From positions 1 to 64,000 of the forward strand of contig NZ_BCQP01000009.1 of assembly GCF_001552135.1 (NCBI RefSeq): a stretch of 64,000 bases of DNA, written 5' to 3'. Under the pieces are notes generated by a model that did no database searches, was not told where the DNA came from, and saw only the letters and a list, made by a program, of their open reading frames with translations. The stretch is from Actinomadura chibensis NBRC 106107 (GTDB taxonomy: Bacteria; Actinomycetota; Actinomycetes; Streptosporangiales; Streptosporangiaceae). This document shows positions 34,087-43,520 of this stretch, piece by piece (within the stretch, counting starts at the first letter, position 1; every line of letters starts with the position of its first letter). The translations under genes were made by a program, and so were the position numbers.

Positions 34087-35454
34087 GTGAACGAGCCGAT
34101 GCCGCGCGCGCTGGGGCGCCGCGCCCGGCGCGGGGCGCATCGCGCGCTGCGCCGCGCGGCGCTCTGGTCCCTGCGCCCGCTCGCGTGGCGGGGCGTCCCG
34201 GCCGCGCCGCCCGGTGAGCGGCCGCGCGTCCGCGTCCTGCTGCAGAACGCGCACGGGACGGGCGGGACGATCCGCACCGTGCTGAACCTGTGCGGCCACC
34301 TGGCCCGCGACCACGACGTCGAGGTCGTCAGCGTGCTGCGGCGCAAGCGGGAGCCGTTCTTCCCCCTGCCGCTCGGGGTCGCGGTGACCTACGCCGACGA
34401 CGCGCTCGCCCCGCGGGGGCGGGCCGCGCGGCTGCTGTCGCGGCTGCCGAGCCTGCTGGTCCCGGCCGGGGAGGCGTCGTTCCGGCAGATGAGCCTCTGG
34501 TCGGACGTGTGCCTGCTGCGGGCCGTGCGCCGTCCGCCCTGCGACGTGCTGATCGGGACGCGGCCGTCGCTGGTGCTGCTCGCCGCCGAGCTGGCCCCGC
34601 GCGGCGCCGCGACGGTCGGGCAGGACCACATGAGCCTGGACTCCTACACGCCCGCCCTGCGCCGGCAGATCGTCCGCGCCTACCGGCGGCTGGACGCGGT
34701 GGCCGTCCTCACCGAGGCGGCCCGCGCCGGGTACGCGGCGGCGCTCGCCGGGTCCGGGACGCGGGTCGTGCGGATCCCGAACGCCGCGCCGCCGCTGCCC
34801 GGCCGCCCGTCCCGCCGCGAGCACCACGTCGTGCTGGCGGCCGGGCGGCTCATCGCCACGAAGGGCTTCGACACGCTGATCCGCGCGTTCGCGCCGGTCG
34901 CCGCCGACCATCCCGGCTGGACGCTGCGCCTGTTCGGCAACGGCCCGCGCCGCGCCGCGCTCCGCGCGCTCGTCGCCGAGCTCGGGCTCGACGGCCGGGT
35001 CGAGCTGCGCCCGGCGACCCGCGACCTGCACGCCGAGATGGCGCGCGCCTCGGTCTACGCGCTGTCGTCGCGCCGCGAGGGCATGCCGATGGTGATCATC
35101 GAGGCGATGGGGATGGGGCTCGCGGTCGTGTCGTTCGACTGCCCGCACGGGCCCGCCGAGCTGATCGCGCACGGCCGGGACGGGCTGCTCGTCCCGCCCG
35201 GGGACGGGGCCGCGCTCTCGGCCGCGCTCCGCGCCCTGGTCGAGGACGCGGGCCTGCGCGACCGCCTCGGCGAGGCGGCCGCCCGGTCGGCGCGGGCCCA
35301 CGACCTGGAGCGCATCGGGCCGCGCTGGTCGCGCCTCATCGCCGAACTGGCCAGACCGGAGGCCGCCTCCGGCCGCGCCGTCAGACGCGCAGGACGAGGC
35401 CGCGGACGAACGCCGCCTGGCCCGCGTGCTGCAGGTCGTCGGATATCACGCTGA
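34087..35454 (+). CDS. GT4-family glycosyltransferase
   Basis: The 455-residue GT-B transferase has an N-terminal acceptor domain with the glycine-rich NAHGTGGTIRTVLNLCGHLA. Its C-terminal donor domain has VLAAGRLIATKGFDTLIRAF, the SSRREGMPMVIIEAMGMGLA region (E-x7-E motif) and VVSFDCPHGPAELI. It transfers a sugar from a nucleotide donor, probably to a cell-surface glycan given the preceding peptidoglycan enzymes. The start is GTG 34087 after GGGGGGAG. The last 74 bases overlap the end of the convergent DinB-type gene, and the tail (about residues 432-455) is Arg-rich and probably dispensable. Confidence 0.88.
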   Translation: MNEPMPRALGRRARRGAHRALRRAALWSLRPLAWRGVPAAPPGERPRVRVLLQNAHGTGGTIRTVLNLCGHLARDHDVEVVSVLRRKREPFFPLPLGVAVTYADDALAPRGRAARLLSRLPSLLVPAGEASFRQMSLWSDVCLLRAVRRPPCDVLIGTRPSLVLLAAELAPRGAATVGQDHMSLDSYTPALRRQIVRAYRRLDAVAVLTEAARAGYAAALAGSGTRVVRIPNAAPPLPGRPSRREHHVVLAAGRLIATKGFDTLIRAFAPVAADHPGWTLRLFGNGPRRAALRALVAELGLDGRVELRPATRDLHAEMARASVYALSSRREGMPMVIIEAMGMGLAVVSFDCPHGPAELIAHGRDGLLVPPGDGAALSAALRALVEDAGLRDRLGEAAARSARAHDLERIGPRWSRLIAELARPEAASGRAVRRAGRGRGRTPPGPRAAGRRISR

Positions 35455-35890
35455 CCAGCCGCACGCCCAGCGTGACCGGCGGGTTCCACGCGCGGTCGAC
35501 GACGCGGGGCAGGTCGTCGTCGGTCAGGGCGCCGACGTAGGCGACGGTCCGCGCGTGGACGGCGTCGTGGTAGCCGGTCAGCAGCTCCGCCGACTCGACC
35601 TGGACGGCCTCGACCTGGTCGGGGGAGTGCCCGTACCCGGTCTCGGACGGGTCGAGCGGCAGCCCGAACCGGTCGGCCCAGCCCTCGTCCGTCCACGCCT
35701 GGGAGGTCCCGGCCACGTCGGCGATGTGGTCGTCCTGGACGCGGGTGAGGTGCCAGACGAGCCAGGCGATCGAGTTGGCGGACGGGTCGGCGCGGTAGGC
35801 GAGCTGCGCCGGGGTGAGCCCCTCGACCGCCTCGTGGACGGCCTCGCGGATCCGGTCGAAGGCGTCGGTGAGCAGGTGCGCGCTGGTCAT
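35381..35890 (-). CDS. DinB-superfamily (DUF664) protein, likely mycothiol-dependent transferase
   Basis: The 169-residue four-helix protein has the DUF664 pattern: SIAWLVWHLTRVQDDHIAD near residue 45 and SDDLQHAGQAAFVRG near the C-terminus, which provide metal-binding histidines. Actinobacterial relatives transfer mycothiol or act as metal-dependent thiol transferases in detoxification. The exact substrate is unknown. It overlaps the 3' end of the glycosyltransferase gene on the other strand by 74 bases. Confidence 0.85.
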   Translation of the reverse strand: MTSAHLLTDAFDRIREAVHEAVEGLTPAQLAYRADPSANSIAWLVWHLTRVQDDHIADVAGTSQAWTDEGWADRFGLPLDPSETGYGHSPDQVEAVQVESAELLTGYHDAVHARTVAYVGALTDDDLPRVVDRAWNPPVTLGVRLVSVISDDLQHAGQAAFVRGLVLRV

Positions 35891-35900
35891 TGCCCCGACG

Positions 35901-37202
35901 CTACCCGCCCCCGGCGGGGATTTCAGGGGCCGTCCCCGGCGATTCCGCCCGCGCGTCCGCCGTCCGCACGGGCAGCCGGACGGTGACGTCGAGGCCGCCG
36001 CCGGGGCGCGGCACGGCGGTCACCGTCCCGCCGTGCGCGGTCGCCGTCGCCCGGACGATCGACAGCCCGAGCCCCGCGCCCCGGTCCGAGCGGACCCGGT
36101 CGTTGCCGAGCCGCCGGAACGGCTCGAAGATCGTCTCGACGTCGTAGCCGGGCACGACCGGGCCGGTGTTGGCGACCGCGACCTCGGCCCGCCCGTCCCG
36201 GACGCGGGTGGCGACCGACAGCTCGCCGCCGTCCCGGTTGTGCCGGATCGCGTTCTCCACGAGGTTCTGCACCAGCCGCTCGACGAGCACCGGATCGCCG
36301 GACGTCGGCGCCGCGCCGAGGTCGCGCCGCACGGTCAGCCCGCGCTCCCCCGCCTCCCGGGACGCCTGGTCGAGGACGTGCCCCGCGACGTCGGCGAGGT
36401 CGAGCGGACCGGCGTCCACGACCACGTTCTCGGTGCCCGCGAGGGTGAGCAGCCCGTCGATGAGCCGCTCGTGCCGCCCGTTGACGACCAGCAGCGACTC
36501 GCCGAGCCGCTTGACGTCCTCGGTGGCGTCCGGGCGGCGGACGGCGACGTCGACGAGCGTCCGGTTGATGGCGAGCGGGGTGCGCAGCTCGTGCGAGGCG
36601 TTCGCGACGAACCGGCGCTGCCCGTCGAACGCCCGCGCGAGGCGCCCGAGCATGGTGTCGAACGTGTCGGCCAGCTCCTTGACGTCGTCGCGCGGGCCCT
36701 GGTAGGCGATCCGCTCGGTGAGGTCGTGGCTGCGCGCCACCCGCCGCGCCGTCTCGGTGATCGTGTGGACGGGGCGCAGCGCCCGGTCCGCGAGCAGCCA
36801 GCCGAGCCCGAGCCCCGCCGCGCCGACCAGCCCGAGCGCGATGGAGCCCTGCGTCAGCAGCGCGGACAGCGTCTTCTTCTGGTAGTCCTCGCGCCCCTTC
36901 ACGAGGACGCCCTCCACCTGCTTGACCACGACCGGCGGGGGCTTGGCGGACGGGTCGCCCGGGAACGGCCCGTCGAACCCGGTCCCGGCCTCGCCCTGCG
37001 GCGCCTGGGCCGCCTGGAACACCTTGTTGACGCCGGCCGTGCCGCTCTGCCGCTGGAGGGTCGCCTGCACCAGCACGTACGTCAGCCCGAGCAGGACGAC
37101 CCCCGCGAACAGGAACAGGCCCGCGTAGAGGAGGGTGAGCCGCATCCGGATCGTCGGCCGGAGCCGTCCGGTCAGCCGCGCGGCCGCGGCGCGCGCCGTC
37201 AT
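35901..37202 (-). CDS. Two-component sensor histidine kinase
   Basis: The 433-residue kinase has a first membrane segment (about 21-45), an extracellular loop of about 65 residues rich in Gln, Pro and Lys, and a second segment (about 118-140). HAMP, HisKA with the phosphorylated His in FVANASHELRTPLA, and HATPase with VENAIRHNRDGG and RGAGLGLSIV follow. The ATG overlaps the response regulator stop (ATGA), so the two are co-translated. The divergent MacAB-like export operon is its likely target, which would make it an envelope or antimicrobial stress sensor. This is inference. Confidence 0.92.
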   Translation of the reverse strand: MTARAAAARLTGRLRPTIRMRLTLLYAGLFLFAGVVLLGLTYVLVQATLQRQSGTAGVNKVFQAAQAPQGEAGTGFDGPFPGDPSAKPPPVVVKQVEGVLVKGREDYQKKTLSALLTQGSIALGLVGAAGLGLGWLLADRALRPVHTITETARRVARSHDLTERIAYQGPRDDVKELADTFDTMLGRLARAFDGQRRFVANASHELRTPLAINRTLVDVAVRRPDATEDVKRLGESLLVVNGRHERLIDGLLTLAGTENVVVDAGPLDLADVAGHVLDQASREAGERGLTVRRDLGAAPTSGDPVLVERLVQNLVENAIRHNRDGGELSVATRVRDGRAEVAVANTGPVVPGYDVETIFEPFRRLGNDRVRSDRGAGLGLSIVRATATAHGGTVTAVPRPGGGLDVTVRLPVRTADARAESPGTAPEIPAGGG

Positions 37203-37855
37203 GGGATCCGGTACCCCGCTCCCGGGACGGTCTCGATCACCGGCGGGTCGCCGAGCTTGCGGCGCAGCTTCATCAGCGTCACCCGGACGGTGTTGGTGAA
37301 CGGGTCGGCGTGCTCGTCCCACACCTTCTCCAGCAGCCGCTCCGCCGACACGATCGCGCCGTCCGCGCGCATCAGCTCGGCGAGCAGCCCGAACTCCTTG
37401 CGGGCGAGCCGCACGTACCGGCCGTCCCGGTACACCTCCCGGCGGGACGGGTCGAGCCGGATCCCGCCGCGCTCCAGCGTCGGCGGCGCGGCCGGGCGGG
37501 CGCGGCGGCCGAGCGCCTGGACCCGCGCGACCAGCTCCTCGAACGCGAACGGCTTGGTCAGGTAGTCGTCCGCGCCGATCCGCAGCCCGTCGACCCGGGC
37601 CGGGACGGTCACCGCCGCCGTCAGCATCAGCACCCGGACCAGCGCGTCCGACTCGGCCACCGCGCGGCACACGTCGTCGCCGTGCACGACGGGCAGGTCC
37701 CGGTCGAGGACGAGCACGTCGTAGTCGTTGACGCCGAGCCGCTCCAGCGCCGCGTCCCCGTCGTAGACCACGTCCACGGCGAGGGCCTCGGCCCGCAGCC
37801 CCTCGGCGATGGAGTCGGCGAGCATCCGCTCGTCCTCGGCGATCAGCACCCGCAC
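37199..37855 (-). CDS. OmpR-type response regulator
   Basis: The 218-residue protein has an N-terminal receiver (acidic pair in LIAEDE, phosphorylated Asp in VLVLDRDLPV, Lys in YLTKPFAFEEL). Its C-terminal winged helix includes LARKEFGLLAELMRADG and TVRVTLMKLRRKLGD. I chose GTG 37855, since the family starts VRVLIAEDE; the open frame reaches 37921. An array of GTAAC repeats lies about 80 bases upstream, in the divergent region facing the lipoprotein and ABC transporter genes, and is probably its binding site. Confidence 0.93.
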   Translation of the reverse strand: MRVLIAEDERMLADSIAEGLRAEALAVDVVYDGDAALERLGVNDYDVLVLDRDLPVVHGDDVCRAVAESDALVRVLMLTAAVTVPARVDGLRIGADDYLTKPFAFEELVARVQALGRRARPAAPPTLERGGIRLDPSRREVYRDGRYVRLARKEFGLLAELMRADGAIVSAERLLEKVWDEHADPFTNTVRVTLMKLRRKLGDPPVIETVPGAGYRIP

Positions 37856-37936
37856 GTCTGCCGTCCCTGCTCTCTCACTGCCCGCTCCCCGGCCGCGCGT
37901 TCGGCGCGGCCTGACGACCAAGCTTCGGGCAGCGGG

Positions 37937-37978
37937 CGTAACGCGGGCGTAACGCGATCCGGTTACGCCCGGGTTACC
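37937..37978. promoter_or_regulatory. Response-regulator operator array (GTAAC repeats, 11-bp period)
   Basis: CGTAAC at 37937-37942 and 37948-37953 form a direct repeat with an 11-base period. GTTACG at 37962-37967 and GTTACC at 37973-37978 form a second pair, inverted relative to the first, with the same period. Direct repeats one helical turn apart are the classic OmpR/PhoP-type binding pattern, here arranged as a symmetric double site between the divergent operons. Confidence 0.75.
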
Positions 37979-38052
37979 GGCGCGCCGCTGGACTTGCGGT
38001 CCCGCCGGGCGCCCGCCCGGCGGACCTCGTGCGGACGACAGGGAGACCGACG

Positions 38053-38586
38053 ATGCGACGACAGACGCTCGCGGCGCTCGCCCTCGTCCCGGCGCTGGCC
38101 CTCGGGGCCGCCGGGTGCGGGAGCGGCGACGGCGGCGGGTCCGGCGGGACCGCGAAGCCGGCGGCCGACGACGACAAGAAGATGCGGGAGTTCGCCGCGT
38201 GCATGCGCGAGAACGGCGTGGACATGCCCGACCCGAAGGACGGCAAGGTCCAGATCCGCGTGACAGGCAAGCCGGACCAGGCGGGGCAGAACGGCAAGGT
38301 CGAGGCCGCGCAGCGCAAGTGCCGGCACCTGATGCCGAACGGCGGCAAGCCGCAGAAGCCGAAGCCGGAGGAGCTCGCCAAGATGCGCGCGTACTCCAAG
38401 TGCATGCGCGACAACGGCATCGCGAAGTTCCCCGACCCGCAGCCGGACGGCGGCATGATGCTGAAGGCCGGGCCCGGAACCGGGATCGATCCGAAGAGCC
38501 GGCGGTTCATGGACGCGCAGCGGGCGTGCGCGAAGCTCGCCCCCGACGGCAAGGGCCCGATGACGTCCGGCAAGGGGCGGGACTAG
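38053..38586 (+). CDS. Lipoprotein with a duplicated cysteine-pair domain
   Basis: The 177-residue product has a lipoprotein signal (lipobox GAAGC, Cys near residue 22). Two copies of a roughly 60-residue unit follow. Each opens with a Cys-Met-Arg-x-Asn-Gly motif ([15 protein letters not shown] and [16 protein letters not shown]) and closes with AQR-x-C (AQRKC, AQRAC), so each unit may hold one disulfide. No enzyme motif is present. It is first in an operon with an adaptor and an ABC exporter, and its stop overlaps the next start (TAGTG). It may be an extracellular sensor or ligand for that system. Confidence 0.8.
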   Translation: MRRQTLAALALVPALALGAAGCGSGDGGGSGGTAKPAADDDKKMREFAACMRENGVDMPDPKDGKVQIRVTGKPDQAGQNGKVEAAQRKCRHLMPNGGKPQKPKPEELAKMRAYSKCMRDNGIAKFPDPQPDGGMMLKAGPGTGIDPKSRRFMDAQRACAKLAPDGKGPMTSGKGRD

Positions 38587-39629
38587 TGTCGCGGCGGCGC
38601 ACCGCCGTCCTCGGCGCGGCGGGCGCGGCGGTGCTCGGCGGCGCGGGCCTCGCGGCCGCCGGGCTGGGCGGCGGCGACGGCCCGGCCGCCGCGCGCGGGG
38701 CGCTGCCCCCGGCGACCGCCCCGGTCGAGCGGACGACCCTCGTCGAGACCCAGGAGGTCGACGGCACGCTCGGCTACGGCGACACCCGCACCGTCGCGGG
38801 CGCCGGGCGGGGGACGGTCACGTGGCTGCCGGCCGCCGGGTCCGTCGTCGCGCGGGGAGGCCCGGTGTACCGGGCCGACGACCGGCCCGTCCCGCTGCTG
38901 TACGGCTCGCTGCCCCTCTACCGCGTGCTCGCGCCGGGGACGGAGGGCGACGACGTCGAGCAGTTCGAGCGGAACCTGAGCGCCCTCGGCTACACCGGCC
39001 TCACCGTCGACGAGAGCTACGACGCCGCCACCGCGGCGGCCGTCAGGCGCTGGCAGGACGACCTCGGCGTGCCCGAGACGGGGACGGTGCGCCCCGGGTC
39101 GGCGGTCGTCGCGTCCGGCCGGATCCGGGTCGCCGAGCGCCGGGCGCACGTCGGCGACCGGGTCGGCGGCGCCGTGCTCACCTACACCGGCACCACCCGC
39201 GTCGTCACCGTGGACCTGGACGTCCAGTACCAGCGGCTCGCGAAGAAGGGCGCCCGGGTCGAGGTCGAGTTGCCGTCCGGCGACACCACCAGGGGCACGA
39301 TCGCCTCGGTCGGGAAGGTCGCCAAGCAGGGGCAGGGCGACGACCCGACGACCGTGGAGGTGACGGTCGCGGTCGGCGCGCGGAAGTCGCTCGGCGCCTA
39401 CGACAAGGCGCCGGTCACGGTGCGGCTCACCGCGAACCGGCACGGCGGCGTCCTCGCGGTGCCGGTCGAGGCGCTGCTCGCGCGGGGCGACGGCGGGTAC
39501 GAGGTGCAGGTCGTCCAGGGCGGGCGCGTGCGGACGGTGCCCGTCGAGACCGGCGTCTACGCGGACGGCCGGGTCGAGGTCTCGGGGGCCGGCCTGGCGG
39601 AGGGCATGAAGGTCGGGGTCCCCTCGTGA
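38586..39629 (+). CDS. Peptidoglycan-binding / membrane-fusion adaptor (MacA-like)
   Basis: The 347-residue exported protein begins with an Arg-rich signal ([19 protein letters not shown]). It has a PG_binding_1 domain (about 118-165, [17 protein letters not shown] and [17 protein letters not shown]) flanked by halves of an HlyD/MacA-type beta-barrel and lipoyl-like region ([22 protein letters not shown]). In Gram-positives such adaptors link an ABC permease to the cell wall. It is translationally coupled to the neighbours on both sides (TAGTG and GTGA). Confidence 0.88.
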   Translation: MSRRRTAVLGAAGAAVLGGAGLAAAGLGGGDGPAAARGALPPATAPVERTTLVETQEVDGTLGYGDTRTVAGAGRGTVTWLPAAGSVVARGGPVYRADDRPVPLLYGSLPLYRVLAPGTEGDDVEQFERNLSALGYTGLTVDESYDAATAAAVRRWQDDLGVPETGTVRPGSAVVASGRIRVAERRAHVGDRVGGAVLTYTGTTRVVTVDLDVQYQRLAKKGARVEVELPSGDTTRGTIASVGKVAKQGQGDDPTTVEVTVAVGARKSLGAYDKAPVTVRLTANRHGGVLAVPVEALLARGDGGYEVQVVQGGRVRTVPVETGVYADGRVEVSGAGLAEGMKVGVPS

Positions 39630-40315
39630 CCGGGGTGGTGGAGCTGCGGGAGGTCACCAAGACCTATCCGGGCGGCGTCACCGCGCTGGACGGGGTGTCG
39701 CTGACCGTCCGGCCGCGGGAGCTGGTCGCGATCGTCGGCCCCTCCGGGTCGGGGAAGTCGACGATGCTGCACCTGCTCGGCACCCTGGACCGGCCGAGCG
39801 CGGGCGCCGTGCTCGTGGAGGGCGTCGAGGTGTCCCGGCTGCCGGACCGGCGGCTGTCGGCGCTGCGCGCCCGCCGCATCGGGTTCGTGTTCCAGCAGTT
39901 CCACCTCGCCGCCGGGGTGGCCGCGCTGGACAACGTCGCGGACGGCCTGCTGTACGCGGGCGTCCCGCAGGCCGAGCGCCGCCGCCGCGCCCGCGCCGCG
40001 CTGGAGCGGGTCGGGCTCGGCCACCGGCTCGGGCACCGCCCGCACCAGCTGTCCGGCGGGGAGCGGCAGCGGGTCGCGATCGCCCGCGCGGTGGTGGGGG
40101 AGCCCGCGCTGCTGCTCGCGGACGAGCCGACCGGGGCGCTGGACTCGGCGTCCGGCGCGGGCGTCCTCGACCTGCTGCGCGAGCTGTCGGGCGCCGGGAC
40201 GACCGTCGTCCTCATCACCCACGACCGCGACATCGCCGCCATGCTGCCCCGCCAGGTCCGCATGCGCGACGGCCGCATCGTCCACGACGACGCTCTGACG
40301 GAGGCGACCCTATGA
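39626..40315 (+). CDS. ABC transporter ATP-binding protein (MacB/LolD type)
   Basis: The 229-residue ATPase has a Walker A ([15 protein letters not shown]), Q-loop (GFVFQQFHL), signature ([14 protein letters not shown]), Walker B ([12 protein letters not shown]) and H-loop (LITHDR). This is the compact MacB/LolD/FtsE family that powers mechanotransmission-type exporters. It starts with a GTG overlapping the adaptor's stop and ends in ATGA shared with the permease gene. Confidence 0.95.
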   Translation: MTGVVELREVTKTYPGGVTALDGVSLTVRPRELVAIVGPSGSGKSTMLHLLGTLDRPSAGAVLVEGVEVSRLPDRRLSALRARRIGFVFQQFHLAAGVAALDNVADGLLYAGVPQAERRRRARAALERVGLGHRLGHRPHQLSGGERQRVAIARAVVGEPALLLADEPTGALDSASGAGVLDLLRELSGAGTTVVLITHDRDIAAMLPRQVRMRDGRIVHDDALTEATL

Positions 40316-41505
40316 GCATGGAGACACCGGCCCGGCTCGGGCCGGGGGACGTGCTGCGGGTCGGGGCAGCGGGGCTGCGGTCGCGGCCGCTGCGGGTGTT
40401 CCTGTCCGCGCTGGGCATCGCGATCGGCATCGCCGCGATGATCGGCGTGGTGGGGATCTCGACGTCCAGCCGGGCGCAGCTCCAGGCGACCCTGGACCGG
40501 CTCGGCACGAACCTGCTCACGGTCGGCCCGGGCAAGGACCTGTTCGGGGACGCCTCCAAGCTGCCCGAGGAGTCGGTCGGCATGGTGCGGCGGATGCCGG
40601 ACGTCGAGTCCGTCTCCGCGACGGCGGCGCTGCGGGACGCCCGCGTCTACCGCAACGACCGCATCCCCGAGGGGGAGAGCGGCGGGATCGCCGTCCTCGC
40701 CGCACGGCTCGACCTGCCGCGCACCGTCGGCCTTGCCATGGCGTCCGGGAGCTGGCTGAACGCGGGCACCGCCCGGTACCCGGCGGTGGTGCTCGGGGCG
40801 GAGAGCGCGGACCGGCTCGGCGTCGGCGCGCCCGGCGTCCAGATCTGGCTCGGCTCGCAGTGGTTCAAGGTCGTCGGGATCCTGGAGCCGAACCGGCTCG
40901 CGCCCGAGCTCGACGCCGCCGCCCTCGTCGGCTGGGAGGCCGCCACCGCCCGCCTCGGGTTCGACGGGCACCCCACCACCGTCTACACGCGCGCCCACAA
41001 GGACGCCGTGCCGAAGGTGCGGGACCTGCTCGCCGCCACCGCCAACCCGCAGGCGCCGAACGAGGTCGAGGTGAGCCGCCCCTCGGACGCCCTCGCCGCC
41101 GAGAACGCCACCGACCGCGCGTTCACCGGCCTCCTGCTCGGCCTCGGCGGGGTCGCGCTGCTGGTCGGCGGCGTCGGCGTCGCGAACACGATGGTGATCT
41201 CGGTGCTGGAGCGGCGCGCGGAGATCGGGCTGCGCCGCTCGCTCGGCGCGACCCGGGGGCAGATCAGGCTCCAGTTCCTCACCGAGTCGCAGCTCCTCGC
41301 CGCGCTCGGCGGGGCGGGCGGCGTCGCGCTCGGCATCGTCGTCACCGCCGTGTTCGCGGTGACGCAGGGCTGGCCGACGGTCGTCCCGGTCTGGGCCATG
41401 GCGGGCGGCATCCTCGCGACGCTGCTCATCGGCGGCGTCGCGGGCCTCTACCCGGCCCTGCGCGCCGCCCGCCTGCCCCCGACCGAGGCGCTGGCCGCGC
41501 CCTAG
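40312..41505 (+). CDS. ABC transporter permease (MacB/FtsX type)
   Basis: The 397-residue permease has the four-helix FtsX/MacB pattern: one segment near the start ([20 protein letters not shown]), a large extracellular core of about 220 residues, and three C-terminal segments. [28 protein letters not shown] is the conserved cytoplasmic coupling part. Together with the ATPase and adaptor it should form an export or envelope-stress pump controlled by the divergent two-component system. Confidence 0.92.
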   Translation: MSMETPARLGPGDVLRVGAAGLRSRPLRVFLSALGIAIGIAAMIGVVGISTSSRAQLQATLDRLGTNLLTVGPGKDLFGDASKLPEESVGMVRRMPDVESVSATAALRDARVYRNDRIPEGESGGIAVLAARLDLPRTVGLAMASGSWLNAGTARYPAVVLGAESADRLGVGAPGVQIWLGSQWFKVVGILEPNRLAPELDAAALVGWEAATARLGFDGHPTTVYTRAHKDAVPKVRDLLAATANPQAPNEVEVSRPSDALAAENATDRAFTGLLLGLGGVALLVGGVGVANTMVISVLERRAEIGLRRSLGATRGQIRLQFLTESQLLAALGGAGGVALGIVVTAVFAVTQGWPTVVPVWAMAGGILATLLIGGVAGLYPALRAARLPPTEALAAP

Positions 41506-41530
41506 CCCCGGCCGCCGGAGCCGCCCGCCC

Positions 41531-42445
41531 TCACGGCCGGTCGGGGGCGGGCGTCGGCGAGGGCTCCGCTCCCGTCCTCCGGTCGCTCTCGCGCCCGCCG
41601 GACGGCGTCGCCGACGGCGTCCCCGGCGGCGGGGGAGCGGCGGTGGGCGCCGCGCTCGCCGCGGGGCTCCCGGACTCCGCGGCGGGCGGCGCGGAACGGC
41701 CCACGCGCGCGTCGCCCATCAGGCACGCTGGGTCGGCGCCGCCCGTCCGGGCGCCGGCGGCGGCCACGGTGATCCCGACGGTCCTCGCCTCGTCGAGCCG
41801 GAGCCGGATGGACGCCGCCTGCCCGCGCCGCACCGTCCGGACCAGCTCCGGCGCGCCCTCGTCGGTGCGCAGCGTCCAGACGCAGCGGGCCACGCCGCTC
41901 GCGCCGACCGTGGCGTCGAGCCACCCGGACCGGGTGTCGATCCGGTACCGGAAGTGAAGGGCGGCGCCCCGCCCGACGGGGACCCGCCAGCCGTCCCGGA
42001 ACCGGCGCCCGCCGATCTCGACGGGCCCGAGCGCGGGCCGGACGCCGGGATCGCCGAGCAGCTCAAGCCGTCCGAGCGGGGTGGCGGCCGGCGCCGGTCC
42101 GCCGCGCGGCCGCCCGGCGGCCATGGGGCGGCGGGGCGGGTGCGCCGAGGGCGCCGGGGCGGCGCGGGGCACGGCGGCGGCCCGCTCCGGGGACGGCGGC
42201 GCGGGCGCGCCGCCGTCCCCCCGGGCGTTGATCGCGAGGGTCAGCGTCGCGGCGGTGACGACCAGCACGACGGGCACCAGCGACCAGCGGCGCAGCGTCC
42301 CGGCCCGCGGCGCGGGGGACCGCCGGGCGCGGCGGCCGATGTCGGCGAGCGCCCGGTCGAGGTCGGCCGGCGGCGGTTCGGGGCGGTGCGCGGCGCGCAT
42401 GATCCGGGTCAGGGCGTCGGCCTCGCGGCGGCGGGACGCGGTCAC
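41531..42445 (-). CDS. NPCBM-domain membrane protein coupled to the sigma factor
   Basis: The 304-residue product has a cytoplasmic N-terminus of about 50 residues and one membrane segment (WSLVPVVLVVTAATLTLAI). A Pro/Ala-rich spacer leads to an NPCBM-like carbohydrate-binding domain (LGPVEIGGRRFRDGWRVPVG, then SGWLDATVGASG and VRTVRRGQAASIRL). A Pro/Ser/Thr-rich end closes it. The GTG overlaps the stop of the upstream sigma factor gene (GTGA). Position and topology suit an anti-sigma or sensing partner, but the N-terminal part shows no zinc-binding anti-sigma motif. Confidence 0.75.
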   Translation of the reverse strand: MTASRRREADALTRIMRAAHRPEPPPADLDRALADIGRRARRSPAPRAGTLRRWSLVPVVLVVTAATLTLAINARGDGGAPAPPSPERAAAVPRAAPAPSAHPPRRPMAAGRPRGGPAPAATPLGRLELLGDPGVRPALGPVEIGGRRFRDGWRVPVGRGAALHFRYRIDTRSGWLDATVGASGVARCVWTLRTDEGAPELVRTVRRGQAASIRLRLDEARTVGITVAAAGARTGGADPACLMGDARVGRSAPPAAESGSPAASAAPTAAPPPPGTPSATPSGGRESDRRTGAEPSPTPAPDRP

Positions 42446-43275
42446 TGGCCGGCCTCCTCGTCGTGGACGGACCTGCGGCGCGGCCGCGGGCGGCGGTCGC
42501 GCGCCTCGGTGCGCAGCGCGTCCCGCAGTTCCGGATCGGTCTCGGCGGCGGCGTCGAGCCGGGACAGCAGCTCCCGCACCGCCTGCTCGACCGCGCGGCG
42601 CACGCGCCACCGCGAGGCCCCGGTGGCGGCGGCGATGTCGCGGCGGGTGAGCCGCCTGGTGAAGTAGAGCTCGATGACGCGCCGGTCGACCCCGGCCGTC
42701 TCCAGGAGCAGGTCCCCCCAGATCCGCGCGAGGACGGGGTGCAGGCCGCCCCGCACCGGGTCGGGCCCGTCGAGGACCGCGCGGACGCGCGCCCAGTCCG
42801 TGTGCGCGCGCATCGCCCGCTCCTCCTTCCGTAACTGCTCGACGACCTGGTTCCTGATCGCCCGGGTGAGAATCGCGCGCAGCTCGGACTCCGGCTTTCG
42901 CGAATACCGGCCCCATTCCCGCTGCAGTTTCGCGTAGACGTCGTGGACCGCGTCCTCGCCGTCGAACATCCGGCCGATCGCGAGGTCGTAGGCGATCCGC
43001 CGCGCGTACCCGTAGGTGCGCGCGACGAACTCCTCGAAATCCGGTCGGCCGTCCCCGCCTTGGTCCCCGTCCTCGTCCTCGCCCCGGCCGTCGCCGCCGA
43101 GGCCCGGACGGGGCGTGCCGCCCGCCGTGTACTGCATGGTGAAGCCGGACGAGAGGCTGATCCGCACGGTGCTGCCGGGAGGCGTCCGGAGACTCATCCT
43201 GACGACGGCCAGGTCGTGCAACGCCAGGATCAGGGCGAGCAGACCGGCCGCGTCGAACGCCGGGTTAAGGGACAT
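42442..43275 (-). CDS. ECF-type sigma-70 family factor with an N-terminal extension
   Basis: The 277-residue protein has sigma region 2 (about residues 82-140, YARRIAYDLAIGRMFDGEDAVHDVY) and region 4 (about 205-250, RVIELYFTRRLTRRDIAAATGASRWRVRRAV). About 80 extra residues precede region 2, including a hydrophobic stretch (AAGLLALILALHDLAVV) and an acidic Gly-rich spacer; typical ECF factors lack these. I start at ATG 43275; the frame extends to 43446. It is translationally coupled to the NPCBM membrane protein, its likely partner. Confidence 0.82.
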   Translation of the reverse strand: MSLNPAFDAAGLLALILALHDLAVVRMSLRTPPGSTVRISLSSGFTMQYTAGGTPRPGLGGDGRGEDEDGDQGGDGRPDFEEFVARTYGYARRIAYDLAIGRMFDGEDAVHDVYAKLQREWGRYSRKPESELRAILTRAIRNQVVEQLRKEERAMRAHTDWARVRAVLDGPDPVRGGLHPVLARIWGDLLLETAGVDRRVIELYFTRRLTRRDIAAATGASRWRVRRAVEQAVRELLSRLDAAAETDPELRDALRTEARDRRPRPRRRSVHDEEAGQ

Positions 43276-43520
43276 CGAACTCGCTTCCGTGGTGCCGAAC
43301 GGTGCGGGGGCGGACGTCTTTCGAGGGGCACCCTGACAACGCGCGGAACCGCTCAGCGGGCAGTCGGCGAACGGCCTCCGCGACCCCCGCCGATGATCGG
43401 CATAAGGGATCAAGAGGGCCATGCCGGAAAAATGCCGTCGCCGCAAAACGGAATTCGCCGAGCGTAAAGGCCGTAACGAATGTGACGAGGATCACGACAT
43501 GCTCGGGCCCGCCGACCATG
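43276..43520. other. Divergent region between the sigma factor and dinB
   Basis: No gene seen. It holds an interrupted inverted repeat CGGCAT...ATGCCG near 43397-43425 and leads into the LexA box. It probably contains both promoters, of which I can place neither. Confidence 0.4.

Noticed and set aside
37856..37921. Longer N-terminus for the response regulator
   Set aside because: Receiver domains begin directly at VRVLIAEDE; the extra residues are Arg/Gly-rich and unmatched.
43276..43446. Longer N-terminus for the sigma factor starting at 43446
   Set aside because: The added residues are Arg/Pro-rich without pattern and would overlap the dinB promoter region; ATG 43275 is a better start.
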